The translations under genes and the position numbers were made by a program. From Opisthorchis felineus (lineage: Eukaryota > Platyhelminthes > Trematoda > Opisthorchiida > Opisthorchiidae): 64,000 nt of DNA. Positions 46,342 through 58,839 of the stretch are shown one piece after another; position 1 is the first letter of the stretch; each line of letters starts with the position of its first letter. The DNA is taken from NCBI GenBank assembly GCA_004794785.1, contig SJOL01006413.1:1-64000 (forward strand), read 5' to 3'. The notes under the pieces were generated by a model. It ran no database searches. It had not been told where the DNA came from and was given only the letters and a program-made list of their open reading frames with translations.

Positions 46342-46623
46342 TATAAGACCCCACCGTGTGTTTCTCCACCGCCACTGAAAAAGCGCCGTCGAATCTCAAT
46401 TCTTCATCCATACAATCATGTAGCAAGAAACGGTTTGACTAGGCTTAACCGCATACACGCACTTGAGACAAACGAGCTTCACCGCTACAAAGCCCATGTA
46501 AACGGTCAATTAGGCACCAATCCAATTGTTTTGGAAGTAGGATTAAACTGGAATCCGGCAATGGGGATGCGAGTTTATATGGAGTTCAACAGGGTGATTT
46601 CCTTCTTGCGCGCTTGTCGGTGA
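46342..46623 (+). other. Coding-like plus-strand segment with basic Pro-rich start
   Basis: Open for 93 codons to TGA at 46621: SPPPLKKRRRISILHPYNHV, then ALETNELHRYKAHVNGQLGT and LNWNPAMGMRVYMEFNR. KKRRR would suit a nuclear localisation signal. The possible acceptor ACTGAAAAAG (exon from 46384) and donor AGG/GTGATT (46599) are weak. Unrecognised; may be an exon of a plus-strand gene together with 48198-48475. Confidence 0.2.
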
Positions 46624-48197
46624 CCGTCTACTCGTGTAATAATTTTACCTATCTTAAAATGTCCGCACCGCACAGCAGGGATGAAGGCACAGGCCTGTTC
46701 ATCGTTGGTTAACTGAACTTAATTGGGCTTCACCAGAAAACTGTTTATCTGGTTGCGCAAGTCTTTTCATCTCATTAAGAAACGCACAGAATAATGCACA
46801 GACGCACACGCAGTTATGTCCGCCACAGCCACAGAGTTAGGTGTTAGGGGAGCGTCAGATGTTATGTTGCTCCAACTCTGATGATTCCGCACTGGACAAA
46901 AGTGACTCGTTGATTATTTAGCTCCCCAAGGGGTTGGCTTAATTGTCTCCTGCTAAAACAGTGGTCGATGGGGTTAATTGAAGAGTAAATAGTTAGTAAC
47001 GGCTCAACTAAACCTAACGAAGCGACAAACTGGTGGGGGGAAAGAGACTAGGTTTTCTGGTGAGAAAATTTTGAGACAGGTGTACAAACAACAAAATGTC
47101 TTGCCAAAACGAGTAGAATTACGGATAAAACTGGCCAAACCTGTGGCAGATATAGCAAAAAGGAATGGTAAAAGCACAGTAATATCTACTTCTTGGTGAA
47201 GTTCTAACTCACTTGTCGTAAAACCGCTTGTGTGAACCTCTGTTTGGATGGGTTACAGGTTCGCTATTAGTAAAAAGCGCGACGTTTTTATCTGATTTAC
47301 TAAGTTACTGAAATATCTACAAGTGCTGCGAATAAAATAAATTTTTACACACTGCTCTATGTCAAAGAAAACTGAGCTTTTAGGAGTCACTAGAATGCAA
47401 ACATTGCATGATATATCAGGCATCAAGTTAACTGGAGTGGATCAATAGTTGCCGATGTAGGAGACATTCATAGGACTTATCATACGTCAGTATAAATACA
47501 GACTGGTTAGTGACATGGTTGACACTCTAGATATCCTCTTTACCATCCTGGTGTTTAGTTTATTTCGAATTTCTGATGGAATATACGACGGAATCAACAA
47601 TGAGGCTTTGTTGGGCTGACTGAACTTTTTATGGAAATCTTGTTGAGAAACACCGTAAAGACAGTGGCTACATCAGCTAATAGTAACTAGTGGCTGATGA
47701 GCCGTGGAGATTGTAAGTGTGGCGTTCGTGACCCCTTTGTGCAAGGTGAATTCCGTTTTAGGTGAAGCGTTCTAAGGATTGAGCACCTTTCCTCGGTCAG
47801 GCCTTTAAACACATGGGGTGATTGACCAAACAAGATTTCATAGATTTCCTCAGATCGAAAGTTTTAACGGTCAGCTAGGTGCTTATTAAATAGAGCAACA
47901 ATCGCATGGCATGCTTGTCGGTTTCTAGTCAACACGGTTTGGATCACTCTATGTGGCAAATATCGCTTGAAATATCGTTTGATGAACACGGAAAGCAGTT
48001 GCCCATGAGTTCTTGGAGTAAATTCGTTTCTTGCAACTAGGTTTATCATAACTTAGAACACGCATCAAAAAACGAAGATCACTTGTATATGCAACGCCTA
48101 TCTACAAAAGAACTGGTGGTTGTGGGTGTAGACACCTGGGATTAAAATTGTTCTAAAAAAAATCAAGTTTGATTAACATGTAAACCCTAATTTACAG

Positions 48198-48475
48198 AAG
48201 GAAAACACAAATTTAACCGTGTTAAGAGGAACGCTGTTCAGAAATTAGGAGACATTACTGCCTCTACAACCGAAAATTTCGACCAAAACTTGTTTCCTGT
48301 GCGTTTTAATCACGAAAATTTAGGACACCGTGGATCCTCCGGGCAAATGGAACATGGTTCAAAACGTACCTTAGCACGCTTTGAACCAATGCTTTTTTCA
48401 CCATTTGTTGCGGACAACTGCGCATCCTGCCAACGTTCTGCTTTTAGTTATACCACCCAGCAACCGCTGAGTTAG
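48198..48475 (+). CDS. Predicted terminal exon, unknown protein
   Basis: A good acceptor (CTAATTTACAG) precedes 48198. Taken with two bases completing a codon, the exon stays open for 91 codons to TAG at 48473: GKHKFNRVKRNAVQKLGDIT, TTENFDQNLFPVRFNHENLG, RTLARFEPMLFSPFVADNCA and the end SFYTTQQPLS-like. The composition is clearly protein-like (balanced charge, few rare residues) and the frame begins exactly at the acceptor. The previous exon should end in phase 1; I could not pick it. No domain is recognised and function is unknown. Confidence 0.35.
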
Positions 48476-49839
48476 CCAAAAGGATACTTCTTATCTCGGT
48501 ATCCCTTAAGCGTTTTTGAATAGCTGGTAGACTTAGCAACCTTCCCGCAGATCCACAATTTCGCAAGTTGGTTTTAACCGTTTTTCACGGCCTCGTCGGG
48601 TTATGAGGCTCTTTTACCACCTCCCTAACCACTTAAAACTCCCTAAAATATTCTTCGTGGACTGATTGTCCACTGTTTCTTCCCCAACGCAGTGCATATT
48701 GAAGTACAACAGCCCAGTGTACCAATACAATCAATATTTACAGCAATAAGTCAGTAATACATACTTGAGCTTAAATGTCGTGTGTCTAATTGGTGTCGTC
48801 AGTGTGCTTAATTAAAGAGTGTAAAGAAACGTGAAGTGCACCGTACCACGAACAGTGAAACACGCAGATGTCACCAGTATTCCAACAAATAATTTTATGC
48901 GACTACGCAAGGTCAAAACTTTTACGAAAGCAATAAGATAGAACGGATTATAAAAATAGTACACTACAATAATATCTATTTTTAAAGTGGTACAATGTCC
49001 AATCGTCCACAAACCATTTTTGTTTTGCATTTGCGCGCTCAAGAGCCAGAACAACTGCGTCTTAGTAGTTACAAGTAATGTATGTTTTTTTAACGGTTCA
49101 TTCCACGCTAGCCACCCTGCCGTCCTTGTTAACTTGAGTAGCCTCCAAAAGATTAAACTTTAACAATGCCAAAGTAGTGCTTTTCAAAGTGCACTTATAT
49201 CCCAGTTTCAGGTATACTGGGTGAGAAAGCACCAGACTGCAAGATGACAGTCAAAACAACTCTCTTGCAAGTACTTATATAGACACAAATTTTCCGGACA
49301 CTAACCACAAGGTTTCTCATTTGCGATCCTTGAATACTATGATTTACTTCTCCATATATAATAGATACATGAAAGTCATTTGATACATTTTTCCATGCAG
49401 GATAAGGTAAATAATTTTTTGATACGTCCAGTGGTAGCAGTTTACTACAAGTCCCCAATTAAGTGAGGAATATAAATCTATACGTTGGTAACTAGGCTAC
49501 CCTTACTTCCTTGATTGTCCGCAGGTAAGTTTTTGGTGTGGCAACATTTCTAATCAGTTTGTGATTATACTGTACCCCAAATTGTAATCGAACACGGCTT
49601 TCATTTCCGGAAGGATAGGTTGGTTGCAACACCGTGATGCAATGGCTAATGTGACTCGATTTACCATAGCTTCCATAAGCCATTCCAACACTGGTCTTGA
49701 ACAAACGAGATGTGAACGTCGGCCAGACATCAGCTGATTAGCCTATCTCGATTAGGACGTCAAACTACGTCACAGAGTCCCAATATGTGAGATGACCATT
49801 TGGACAAGCCACCCCGTATGCTGAGAAAGGGATGGATGA

Positions 49840-49955
49840 GGAAGCTATACCATACTATGCTATACTAAGGTACACTACACTATACCATATCACACTGTGC
49901 TACACTATACTATAGTACACTATGCGGTGTTATACCATGCTGTAGTATATTTTAC
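49840..49955. repeat. Degenerate TACACTA/ACTATAC low-complexity tract
   Basis: About 115 bp of imperfect repeats such as CTATACCATACTATGCTATA and CACTATACTATAGTACACTA. Units are 5-10 bp and irregular; likely a decayed minisatellite. Confidence 0.8.
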
Positions 49956-49959
49956 TCTG

Positions 49960-52900
49960 TCAAAAGGATTAAGGACTGCAGTGCGACTGGTTAGGCTAAT
50001 GTGGTGTGAGCAAGCATTTTGTGAAAATTACACACCGGGAGGAGGTATACATCTTCCAGTGTATGACTCGACCTCGGTAGACAATACAACGAAAGCAGCT
50101 CCCAAAAATCATACAAGTGGATAAGCAATCCTCCGACCCATCGAAGCTTGTTGAAACGTGGACTAACTAAGAAAACATGCTACCTTACTATTTCGAGGTT
50201 AGTAATGAGATGGATTGCTCTTTACGCAGCAGTTAGTAAGCGACCTGGTAAAGAGTAAAATGGTATGCTTGACTTCTCTCGATAGTACCAAAAAGCGTTA
50301 AACAAATTGTGGTAGCTGCAGCCAAGCTTAGGTGCAACAGCTATTGCTTCTACATGGTTTGACGTCCTTAAAATTTGCAGAGCCCCTGCACGAAATCATT
50401 ACGAATTTAAGAGGATATCCCCCAACAGATAAGTTCTAACTGCTCGATTTATAAAGGTACCTTATAAATTGTGCACAATACAATTTAACGTTAAAACTGA
50501 ACGTTAAAACTGTTAAAACTTAACAGTACATTCGCCCATCGCCTGAATCGTTCATCAAGTCTCAGCTTCCACATACGAAATGTAAACTTTTAGGAGTGCG
50601 TGGATAGTCGGTCGCTGCCTCCAAAATGCCAGGATATTTATCATGCGTTGAAGAAATTCTTGGTCTGACCTGGATATCGATATCTGGAAGCTATCTGGTG
50701 ACTGCAGTTAAAAATGTTACTTGCATTCGTTGATACTCTCAAATGCAAACACAAAACTCTTAACACTATTTTCATTTTGTTTTAGATCGGCAAAATATGT
50801 CAGATTTTCCAGAGTGGAACTCCGCTCAATCATGCAATTTCTATTCCTGTAGAATAGACTGGCTAAATCAATCCATGAATGTATGAAATGGGTCAAACAC
50901 GAAGAAAAATGCCTGTCCCACTCAATCGTAAGTAATGATTTACTGAATTTCAGCGAAGACGTTTCCAGACACAAGATGCGATCTAGTCAAAGCGACTTCA
51001 GGCGGTGTTAATCCCGGCATTGTCTAACCAAATTCATGGAATAATCCTGGTAGATCGTCGACCAACAGGGAAAACTACTGCATAGAAAATTAAGATATCC
51101 CCATTGCGTACACAGTCAATAAATAGCTGGGTGTTCATAGACCGTCAGCCAGGTGGATGCCCAGCTGTTTTGAATGCTGACGAGAAACAACATCGTGTCA
51201 ACATTCCAAGGTCATTTTGGCAGCTGTCTCAGAGAAGTAGTGAAAACTTTCTGTTAAGATTGCTTACCGGCAATGGGACATAGTTGCACTAATACTATCT
51301 CAAAGTTAAACGGTCAGTTTAATGGCGGCAATCAAATCCTCAAACGCCGAGGAGATTCAAGACCCAAAAGTTAGTAGTAAAGGTCATGGCCTCAGTGATC
51401 GGGGGTTATGAAAATGTTGCAATGACCAACCTCTCCACAATAATTCAAAATGACAGCACAGAATATTACTGAAAGATTACCTCATGCAAAATGGAGAGGG
51501 CGGTTGTGAAAAAGTATTCTTCCGTCTTCCGCATGGCAAGGCCACTCTCAAAACCCACAAAATAACAAACTTTCTGACGATGTTTGGGTTTGACTTAAAA
51601 GACTACCCAACATACTCAATCTTCCTCCAACTGACTATTCTCTGCCTCCAAGTTTAAAATCGGCTAAAAATACATAAGCGTTTGACTGATAGTGAGTGAG
51701 TTGTGGTGGCTAAAAAGTATTCCGGCGGCCGAAAATAAGCGCTTTTTTCGAAAAGCCACAGAAACTCCGGTCAAGATGAGCCTAGGACCCTGAACTGAGG
51801 GGTGCATAGGAGAAATAATTTGGTGGTTTATTGGGTCTATTACATTCCCTTATAGATTGAGCTAAGGACTTTAAAACACCTTTGAAAAGCTGAGCACAGA
51901 GCAAACCCGTAGCACTCACCAAGTACGCATCAAGAAGTTAGTATCATGAATGTGCTCAAAGGTCCCCTGCTCACAGTATTCGGTTGCTTAAAATACATTA
52001 CAATGTTGCGTTGTGGCCTGTGGCTCGGAAAGAATCCCAAGGTTTCGCTTTCCCTTGGTCCCAACATAAACCAACTGGTTCAGATTTTTCGAGATTTCCC
52101 TTGATGCTTGGAACAGCAGTCTTTTTGTGGCAGTAGTCTTTTTACCCCCATAAATTTCCCCCTTGGGGTGATATTATACTGAAGGGACACATCTTATTGG
52201 GTGGTATTGCCGCAGTAGCTATTTAGCACACAAACACTCAACCACAGTCCTTCAGTACACATAAACAATAGGCAATCATTCAGGTGTATAGCTTAGGCAT
52301 CTGACTAGTTATTTTTGTCCAACAGATTGGTATTTGAAAGCAGTTTGGTATTAGGAATGAGCTTCCGGAAAAATTTAAGTAATCGCTTGCACCGTTCGGC
52401 TTATAAGCCAATATGAAATTTTGGACGCTCAATGAGGCGTTGCCAAAGCATCGAAAGTGAGCTCTGACTTACAAACAGGAAAGGTCGTTGAAATATGTGA
52501 CGGTTGCTAAACACAGGAACCTGCACTTTTGCTAAAAATATTTTGTTTGGAACAAGGGAATCTAAGGAGGTAGAAAATTACCCAGAACAATTTGTTAGAC
52601 CATTTCAGCATTATGCAGTGATGCTGGTCACGTCTTCTAAGAGGATTTTACCAATAACTAGGGTCATTTCATGACTCAGGATGTGATTCAATTTCCGTAA
52701 ATTCACACATATGAGTCCACGGTATGTATGGGATGAAGGGAACTTCCGCAGTGATAGCGATTTCAGGCTACAACTGACGATTTCACTGTCATCTTGGCGA
52801 TTCGATTAATTCGACTTCTAGCAGCAACTATGTATTCAGTCAATATATAATTGCCTGTTAAACAGTGAGCATTGGAAACTGTAATTTGATCTATCATTCT

Positions 52901-54750
52901 TAAGGCTGATGTGAATCGGACTGTCTATTGATGTTTTCACGCAGCAGATGGCAGTGGAACACGCCATCATAAATGGAATCCAAAGTAATGGGGATAGTTG
53001 CCTGGTGGAAAAGAAATTCTTAGTTTGAACGCATCTGTTCCTACCTTATAATGACAGGAAGAGGAAATTTTGAACAAAATTCTTTGAAGTTTCCTGTGCG
53101 CCCTAGTCCAACTCACTCTGGAAAGTGATTGGTGCGTGAAACGTGGTCTGTCGTCAGTCTGGCTTTCACGGTCAGAACGCTCATCACATGATGCCGTGGT
53201 GATATTTAAAAAACGGTTACGCTGACGTTTCTAAAATCTGGTCGTTCTTCTCAAACGTAAAATCTAGGAGCTGCGGAGAGATCAATCGAAGAAATAGAGT
53301 GCCACTCCTTTACAAAGTACACTAAAAGACCTTCCTTGTGTAACTTCTGCGACCAACCAGACACCAGACGAATTTTTCGTCCGAATATCCAGGGTGCTAA
53401 GCCAATTCGCCTTTGGAGGAATTTCGCATTAGGTCCAAGGCCCTGCGAATGGGGTCACAGTATAAATGCATGAACTTAGATGGCGACGAGGATAACCGAG
53501 TTCTGGCGTCCTTTGGCTCCGTACCAAATGAAGAATTCGGATTAAAGACGTGACGTGTCCCGTTTTTCACTTTGGATATTCTCAATCTAACAGCATTAGA
53601 AATTCTGCGCTACTTCTGATACAGTTTTTTCAGAGCGCACATCAAAGCAATAAATTGTACACGGCACTGATTAGGTGCTGCTTTGGAGGCTGCTCTGAAC
53701 GAAATAACCGGCGTGGGTTTGCACTACATGCACCTTCTGTGCCCTGGTTCTATAGTGATTTATATTCTACTGTCATTTGGCCCGTTCATTTAACTATAAC
53801 GCCTCAACTCTCAGAACTAGTGGTGTATATGTAGTTTCACAGCAAAAGGGAGTAGAACGGTAGGTTTATGGCAACAACTTAAAGTTTTTAAAGCCTAAGC
53901 CTTAGCGGAGCATAGTCGATGGACCCAAGGGGTGTGTAGCACTATATTGTTGATAGCGGCAACTTTTATTCTTGACACTACTTTAGAGTTACTAGCCAAT
54001 AAATTGGCGCATGAGTATCTAGGTGGATGTGCAGGTGAACCCCGCGTTAAGTAGTAAGTATATTGAGTATTTTACTGTGATTATTGTCCCCGGAATTGGG
54101 AAAAGCCATATGTAGCGCGTAGTTTTGGAATTCAGTCAGAACTTCAATAGAATAATTGGTCATAACTAATTCCATTTCTTGGTAATCATCAAATCTACAG
54201 GTTCTAGCACAGCAACATCAAGGTTGCACAAGCTGCTAAATTTGCCATGATTTTACAGCACATGGAACAGTTAGTCTGGTTGAAATCATCAACCAAATGC
54301 ATTCAAAATACAATGTTCTGAAACAAAAGAGGAACAGGCGATCCATCCAAGAAATCTGACTATGAAAACGTGTCCAACATAGTTGGTGTCAGCTGACCTT
54401 CATTTCAAGAAAAAAATCTTTGTTTCTCTTCTGGGCAATTCCATTAATGTCCGGGAGGATTATTGTCATCCGCATATACTAAACCATTGGATGCAGTTGC
54501 GCTTTCACTTTCCAATACCTCCAGACAACACGCTCTGACGGGTTAACCTTATGATTGCAGTCTCTAAGGAGTAAATTCCACGTGTTTCCCGTTATAGAAA
54601 TAACAAGAGAGTCTAACTTGCCACTGAAAGAAATTCATATTCCAGTACTTGTGTAGTGTTTAAGGGTACTAAATTTTGAGGCCTCATGGTGTCAATATGG
54701 GATAATAATCTCTTGTACTCAGGGGTTTGATGAGAATCAGTCGTCCGTTT
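49960..54750. other. Stretch without supportable gene
   Basis: Short open frames only. Minus 49492-49704 (just before) and 53397-53585 are mildly coding-like (NESRVRLQFGVQYNHKLI; EPKDARTRLSSSPSKFM) without a recognised family. A short direct repeat AACGTTAAAACTGAACGTTAAAACT lies at about 50490. Otherwise AT-rich unique DNA. Confidence 0.35.
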
Positions 54751-54754
54751 TTCT

Positions 54755-54812
54755 CTAAGACAGTGATCTCCGCAAGGATTGCAATCCAACTTGATCCCGT
54801 GCAAGGACACTC
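54755..54812 (-). CDS. SAXO4: SAXO4/PPP1R32-like gene, terminal exon
   Basis: Acceptor TTATCATTCCAG ends at 54813. In the phase left by the previous exon (phase 2), the 58-bp exon reads R-SVLARDQVGLQSLRRSLS then TAG at 54757-54755. The preceding exon ends ALSKLGSLSAYQA; the joined stretch resembles the C-terminus of PPP1R32 (a leucine-rich helix, then R.L...D). Another frame through this DNA is open much longer (54613-54879) but is out of phase with the upstream exon, so I treat it as a shadow. No canonical poly(A) signal was seen just downstream. Confidence 0.45.
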
Positions 54813-55759
54813 CTGGAATGATAAAAACGCAAATGAAAATTATTAATGAAGTGAGAAAAGTAGGAGCGTTAGTTTGCATACTGAAGAAATGTCTTTGTTT
54901 ATCTTTGCTGTTTTAAAACGGATCTCCACCTGTATTTCTCTGTGAATCATTGTTCAGTCAAATTCACTTTGGAAATGACCAACGAGAAATGCTACGGACA
55001 CTAAATATCAGCCCTTTATTGTGCTAAATTTTACGGGTTATAGGTTCAGCTTTCATCTGGACTGTTCAAGTTGCAAGCAAATATTACTGACAAAGAGAAT
55101 GTCTGTGCGGTATGACCAAAAAATCTTACAGTCAATATACACTGAAACAGCAGTGACAACATGCGGCTCTAATGCGAGTGTGCAGCATAACCAAGATAAA
55201 GCGGCCACACGTTGTATTCCTCGAAACGATCGATCGATGAAATAGGCATAATGGGTTAAACCCTAGTTGGACGTGTGCCTTTACATAAACCTAGCGCCCA
55301 TAGCGATAGAAAGTTGTTCGAAAATATACCCCTGGAAGATTTGAGTTTTTGAATTATTCACTAAACCGCATTGTTAATTACTACCAGCTAGAAGTGTTGA
55401 TAACTTTTTCAGCGCACAGAATGGGCAGACTTTCTCGTCTCTAATTAGGCTTAGTTCTCCTCTTTGTCTCCTTCAGAAACTACATCTTTACTACTGTCTC
55501 TCCGTCACTGTGAGCGATCAGCGGCTGTTATATTTAGTAGTTGAATTTAGCTATCAGAATCAATCAGCTAAATTCCATCGCTGCGGGTTTTATGGCCCGA
55601 GTTTCTCTTTGACATTCTAAGGAACGAGTAAATTAGGCAGTACGTTGCGTGAAAGGTTTCTGAGGGGTTTGCAAGCCCTGCGTTATGTTGGCCCAGAAAC
55701 AAGAGCAAGGCGAGTTTATTCGGACTACACTTAAATATGCTTATATTATGAACCACAAT

Positions 55760-55780
55760 CCCTATACCCTATACCCTATT
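55760..55780. repeat. Short CCCTATA tandem run
   Basis: Three units of CCCTATA. It resembles, but is not, the CCCTAA telomere repeat; too short to call an interstitial telomere. Confidence 0.7.
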
Positions 55781-58260
55781 TTGTTGCCCAGAATATGAAA
55801 ACTGGTGACAGGCGGATTCCACCTTTTACCAAAGATCTAGCTGATTACCACCTACCAAGCCAATGCTCTAGACAAAATACCTTTCTTTTTTGGAATTATA
55901 GCATTATAATATACATAAAGTGTATAATGTTCTATGACACACCACGCACTTTTTCCAATAGAAATAACCGTTGTGTTGACAGGCCTCACTGTTTGTTTCA
56001 CTTCTAAGCCTATATTCAGCAGAAGCTGAGCATCCAGAAGTGAAACAAACAAGTTACTGAGAACATTTTTAACTTGGTTCTGAACACTGAGTAAATGGAA
56101 GCGTTGTGTTTTTAGGTCTTAATTTGGTGAACCAAGTGACACTGCCTCTTACCCAGAGAGCTGTATATCTCGAGATGAAAAACCCTCCATATCATGTCGA
56201 CTGACCCAATCCCAGGAAGTGTTCCGATTATGTGATCACCAAAGGACCACAAAAAGTAGAAGGAACGGCGACATCACATATTAAAATAGCACGATTTCTG
56301 CATAATCTAGATTTTTATTTCTGTACGGAAATTATTGCGGCGAATTCAAGGTTCTCTGTCATCTCAGAGCTTTTCTTTTCAGTAATTCCAGATTGTGCAT
56401 GGTAAACATTTGCTAGCCACATGCCACCAGCGAAGGACCTTATTAGAATGTGAGATCTGTTTGTTTTTTGGAACAAGTTTGGCTCATTATCTCTTACCCT
56501 GCACATCGCTTTCCAGCACACCCCTCTTCAAATTTATATTGGCGAACACCAGAAGGTCCAACGTTTATTTGCTGAATGCGTCTCTCGATCTATATAACTT
56601 TGTGTTTAGCGTCAACCTTGTTGATCAACTTGCAGCCCTTGGCTTCAAAGCGCACCCTTCAAAGCGGGGCCATACTTTACCTACTTTCTGCGGTACCAGA
56701 GCGACCTTTCAATGGTTAAAATAAGTCTTCGATACTTAGCATCGTTCTTGTCAGTAAGAGAAAACTCCTCCACTTCGTTCACAGCTTCTTCATCCGTAGA
56801 GCACTCCCTATCTTGAGACTTGTCAAGGGTTTCAAATTCTCTGGCCATCTCCTTAGTGAAAGTTGTTCTGTTTTGGACTTATCAGATTCAGCGCACAACG
56901 TGATCAACAGGGAGGGGAATCATTTACCCAAGAAAATGTGACGAACCTTGTAAGCTCGGTGGACAGCCCTCCAGTCTCTTTTATTTGTATAACCGCTACT
57001 CCCTACAGTTAGTTATCCATCAGTTGAATTCAACGTTGCCTTTTGCAAACTTTATTCTCTTGACCAGCTTAGCCAGTTAGAGCTTTGACACACTCACCTG
57101 TTTAATTTCACAGAATTTTTTCTAGTGTGAGTCACCGATAAAATTTCAACGTTAAGGATCAGGTATAGCGATAATACTTGTGACGATAACAATAATGGCT
57201 CAGCTGTGCCACCAATTGGTACATGGTTGTCCTGCGACTCGATGGAGGCAAAACTGCTGAGATACTGCCAGGATGTCCACGCTGGACCCTCCGTTCCGTA
57301 GTGGTGAATATAATTGGTCGTTAAGTCACGAAATTGGATCTCTCGGATTCTTTTCTACTATGCACAAAGTTAATACGTCTATAACTATCACCACCTGTGT
57401 TTAAAAACACAGCGTACGTTGGTGGAGTATTGGAAGCACACTCACCTCGCATGTCCAATGACCTGGCGCGTCCAATGGTATGCACTACTGATGAGTTCTA
57501 ATAAGAGTGAGACTCGAGTTCAATGCTTCCTCCTTAGGTGCAAACTCACCAGAACAGTTGCGCCAGGACAGGAGGAGATTGTTCAAACGAAAACTGCCTA
57601 AAAATGTGTTAAACCCTGCTTACCAACTACCTCAGTACTTTTGTGCTCAAGGCTAGAAAAAACGAGAACACTGGGCGACGAAGTTTTCCTTAGTTTTTGT
57701 ATATTTTCTTCCAGCCAGTCCAACTGACCGAATAATCAAAAATTAGCAGTCAGAATCGTGACCAGTTCAGACAAATTCGCTCTTTTTTGTGCCTACTGAC
57801 AATTCACATAAAAAAATCGAATGCTTTCCCTGTATGCTGTATGGTGAAACCTGAGTTTGTCTTATGAAGTCTTCCCGAAGATCACAATTATATCGTGGAT
57901 GAAGTTATAAACAAATATGTAAAAAGCCGATAAACGACAAAACAAGTTATTATGTTGTAAATCTGCTCGTCTTTAATACAGTGTTGTCGTTTACTCAGTG
58001 GAGTCTTCTATGCGTCCGTCCTAATTGGCTCGCGTTGACACCACTTATTGTGCACTAATGAGAACGACGTTATCCATTTACCATGTCTCACTATAAATAA
58101 ACTGTAATACTCCGGAAGTGACCATATATTGGATTGGTTATTATCTTTCTGTCTAGCTGAAGGTCAAACAAATGCGAACTCACAGGCAAAGGGGAGTCCC
58201 ATGTCGTTTGCGTTACCACTGGAATACAATATGAACTTACCCGGTTTTAGTGAATAGCAG

Positions 58261-58474
58261 GTCGTCAAAACCTAATCCAATAAAGCAGTACATGAGTAAA
58301 ACCCTCTTCGATCTTAAGGGTAGATATCTCTCTGTTTGGGATGACAAGGAATCAGTCCGGCCATACCAGCAGTGTAGTGGTTCCAAATGTCAGAATTTTT
58401 CATTTAACGACCAACGGGTGGGCCCAGTCTCTGCAGAGCGCAGCTTGCACTGTTATTGTGAACGTTGTTTGTGA
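58261..58474 (+). CDS. Predicted terminal exon, Cys-rich C-terminus, unknown protein
   Basis: Acceptor GTGAATAGCAG ends at 58260. With one base completing a codon (phase 2 upstream), the exon is open for 70 codons to TGA at 58472-58474: SSKPNPIKQYMSKTLFDLKG, RYLSVWDDKESVRPYQQCSG, SKCQNFSFNDQRVGPVSAER and SLHCYCERCL. AATAAA follows the stop by 11 bases (58486-58491). It ends CxCxxC with two more cysteines upstream, suggestive of a disulphide or metal-binding tail. I recognise no family; upstream exons were not identified. It lies within an intron of the minus-strand SAXO4-like gene, only 180 bp from that gene's exon at 58670. Confidence 0.4.
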
Positions 58475-58485
58475 CACTCATTAAG

Positions 58486-58491
58486 AATAAA
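58486..58491 (+). terminator. Polyadenylation signal AATAAA
   Basis: Located 11 bases after the TGA of the predicted plus-strand terminal exon, in the sequence AAGAATAAAAAC; a very short 3' UTR like that of the homeobox gene. Confidence 0.4.
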
Positions 58492-58669
58492 AACAATTGT
58501 GTGATTCTTTGTATTGGATACCACGGATGCCTTGTGACCAAATATTAATCAGCAAAGGAAGATATCTCCCCTAATAGTGTTAAAATGCTTTTAGGTAAAA
58601 TAAGCATCTCACGGTGCGGGCATTTTTTGAAGATACAGTCAAATTCAGTAAGTAGACTGGTCCGTTTAC

Positions 58670-58839
58670 CTTGCTTGATACGCTGACAGAGAACCAAGCT
58701 TCGATAATGCAGCCTCCTGAGGTTCTAGCTTGTTGATACCAGCATCAGTTGCCCTCACATTGATCTTCGGGGGTTGCACATTAAAGTGAACATGACCTTC
58801 TTGATCCTCAGGGTTTGTTCCTGGTGGTGGCTCATAAAA
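58670..58839 (-). CDS. SAXO4: SAXO4/PPP1R32-like gene, internal exon
   Basis: Acceptor TACTTTTTCTCAG ends at 58840; donor GCAAG/GTAAAC at 58669. The exon enters in phase 0 and leaves in phase 2 and encodes FYEPPPGTNPEDQEGHVHFN, VQPPKINVRATDAGINKLEP and QEAALSKLGSLSAYQA. In PPP1R32 the same place holds G.D.EG...G..QPQ.P.G; the P..G...EG...N.QPP order here matches. SAXO4/PPP1R32 is a stabiliser of axonemal microtubules in cilia and sperm of other animals. The match is from memory and modest; the exon itself is well supported by splice sites and phase. Confidence 0.55.

Larger units (their letters stand above)
54813..58669 (-). other. Intron of the SAXO4-like gene, hosting a plus-strand exon
   Basis: 3857 bp between donor GTAAAC (58669) and the acceptor at 54813. 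It contains the plus-strand terminal exon 58261-58474, a short (CCCTATA)3 run at 55760-55780, and otherwise short unsupported frames. A minus frame ending at 56315 (EKKSSEMTENLEFAAIISVQ) has AATAAA at its stop codon, but no upstream support. Confidence 0.45.

Noticed and set aside
54613..54879. 88-codon minus-strand frame (HGIKLDCNPCGDHCLREKR) across the SAXO4-like terminal exon
   Set aside because: It is out of phase with the well-supported upstream exon (which ends in phase 2); the in-phase frame ends after 19 codons and fits the family's C-terminus. It could be right only if another exon intervenes.
55760..55780. Interstitial telomere
   Set aside because: Unit is CCCTATA, only three copies, not the flatworm CCCTAA repeat.
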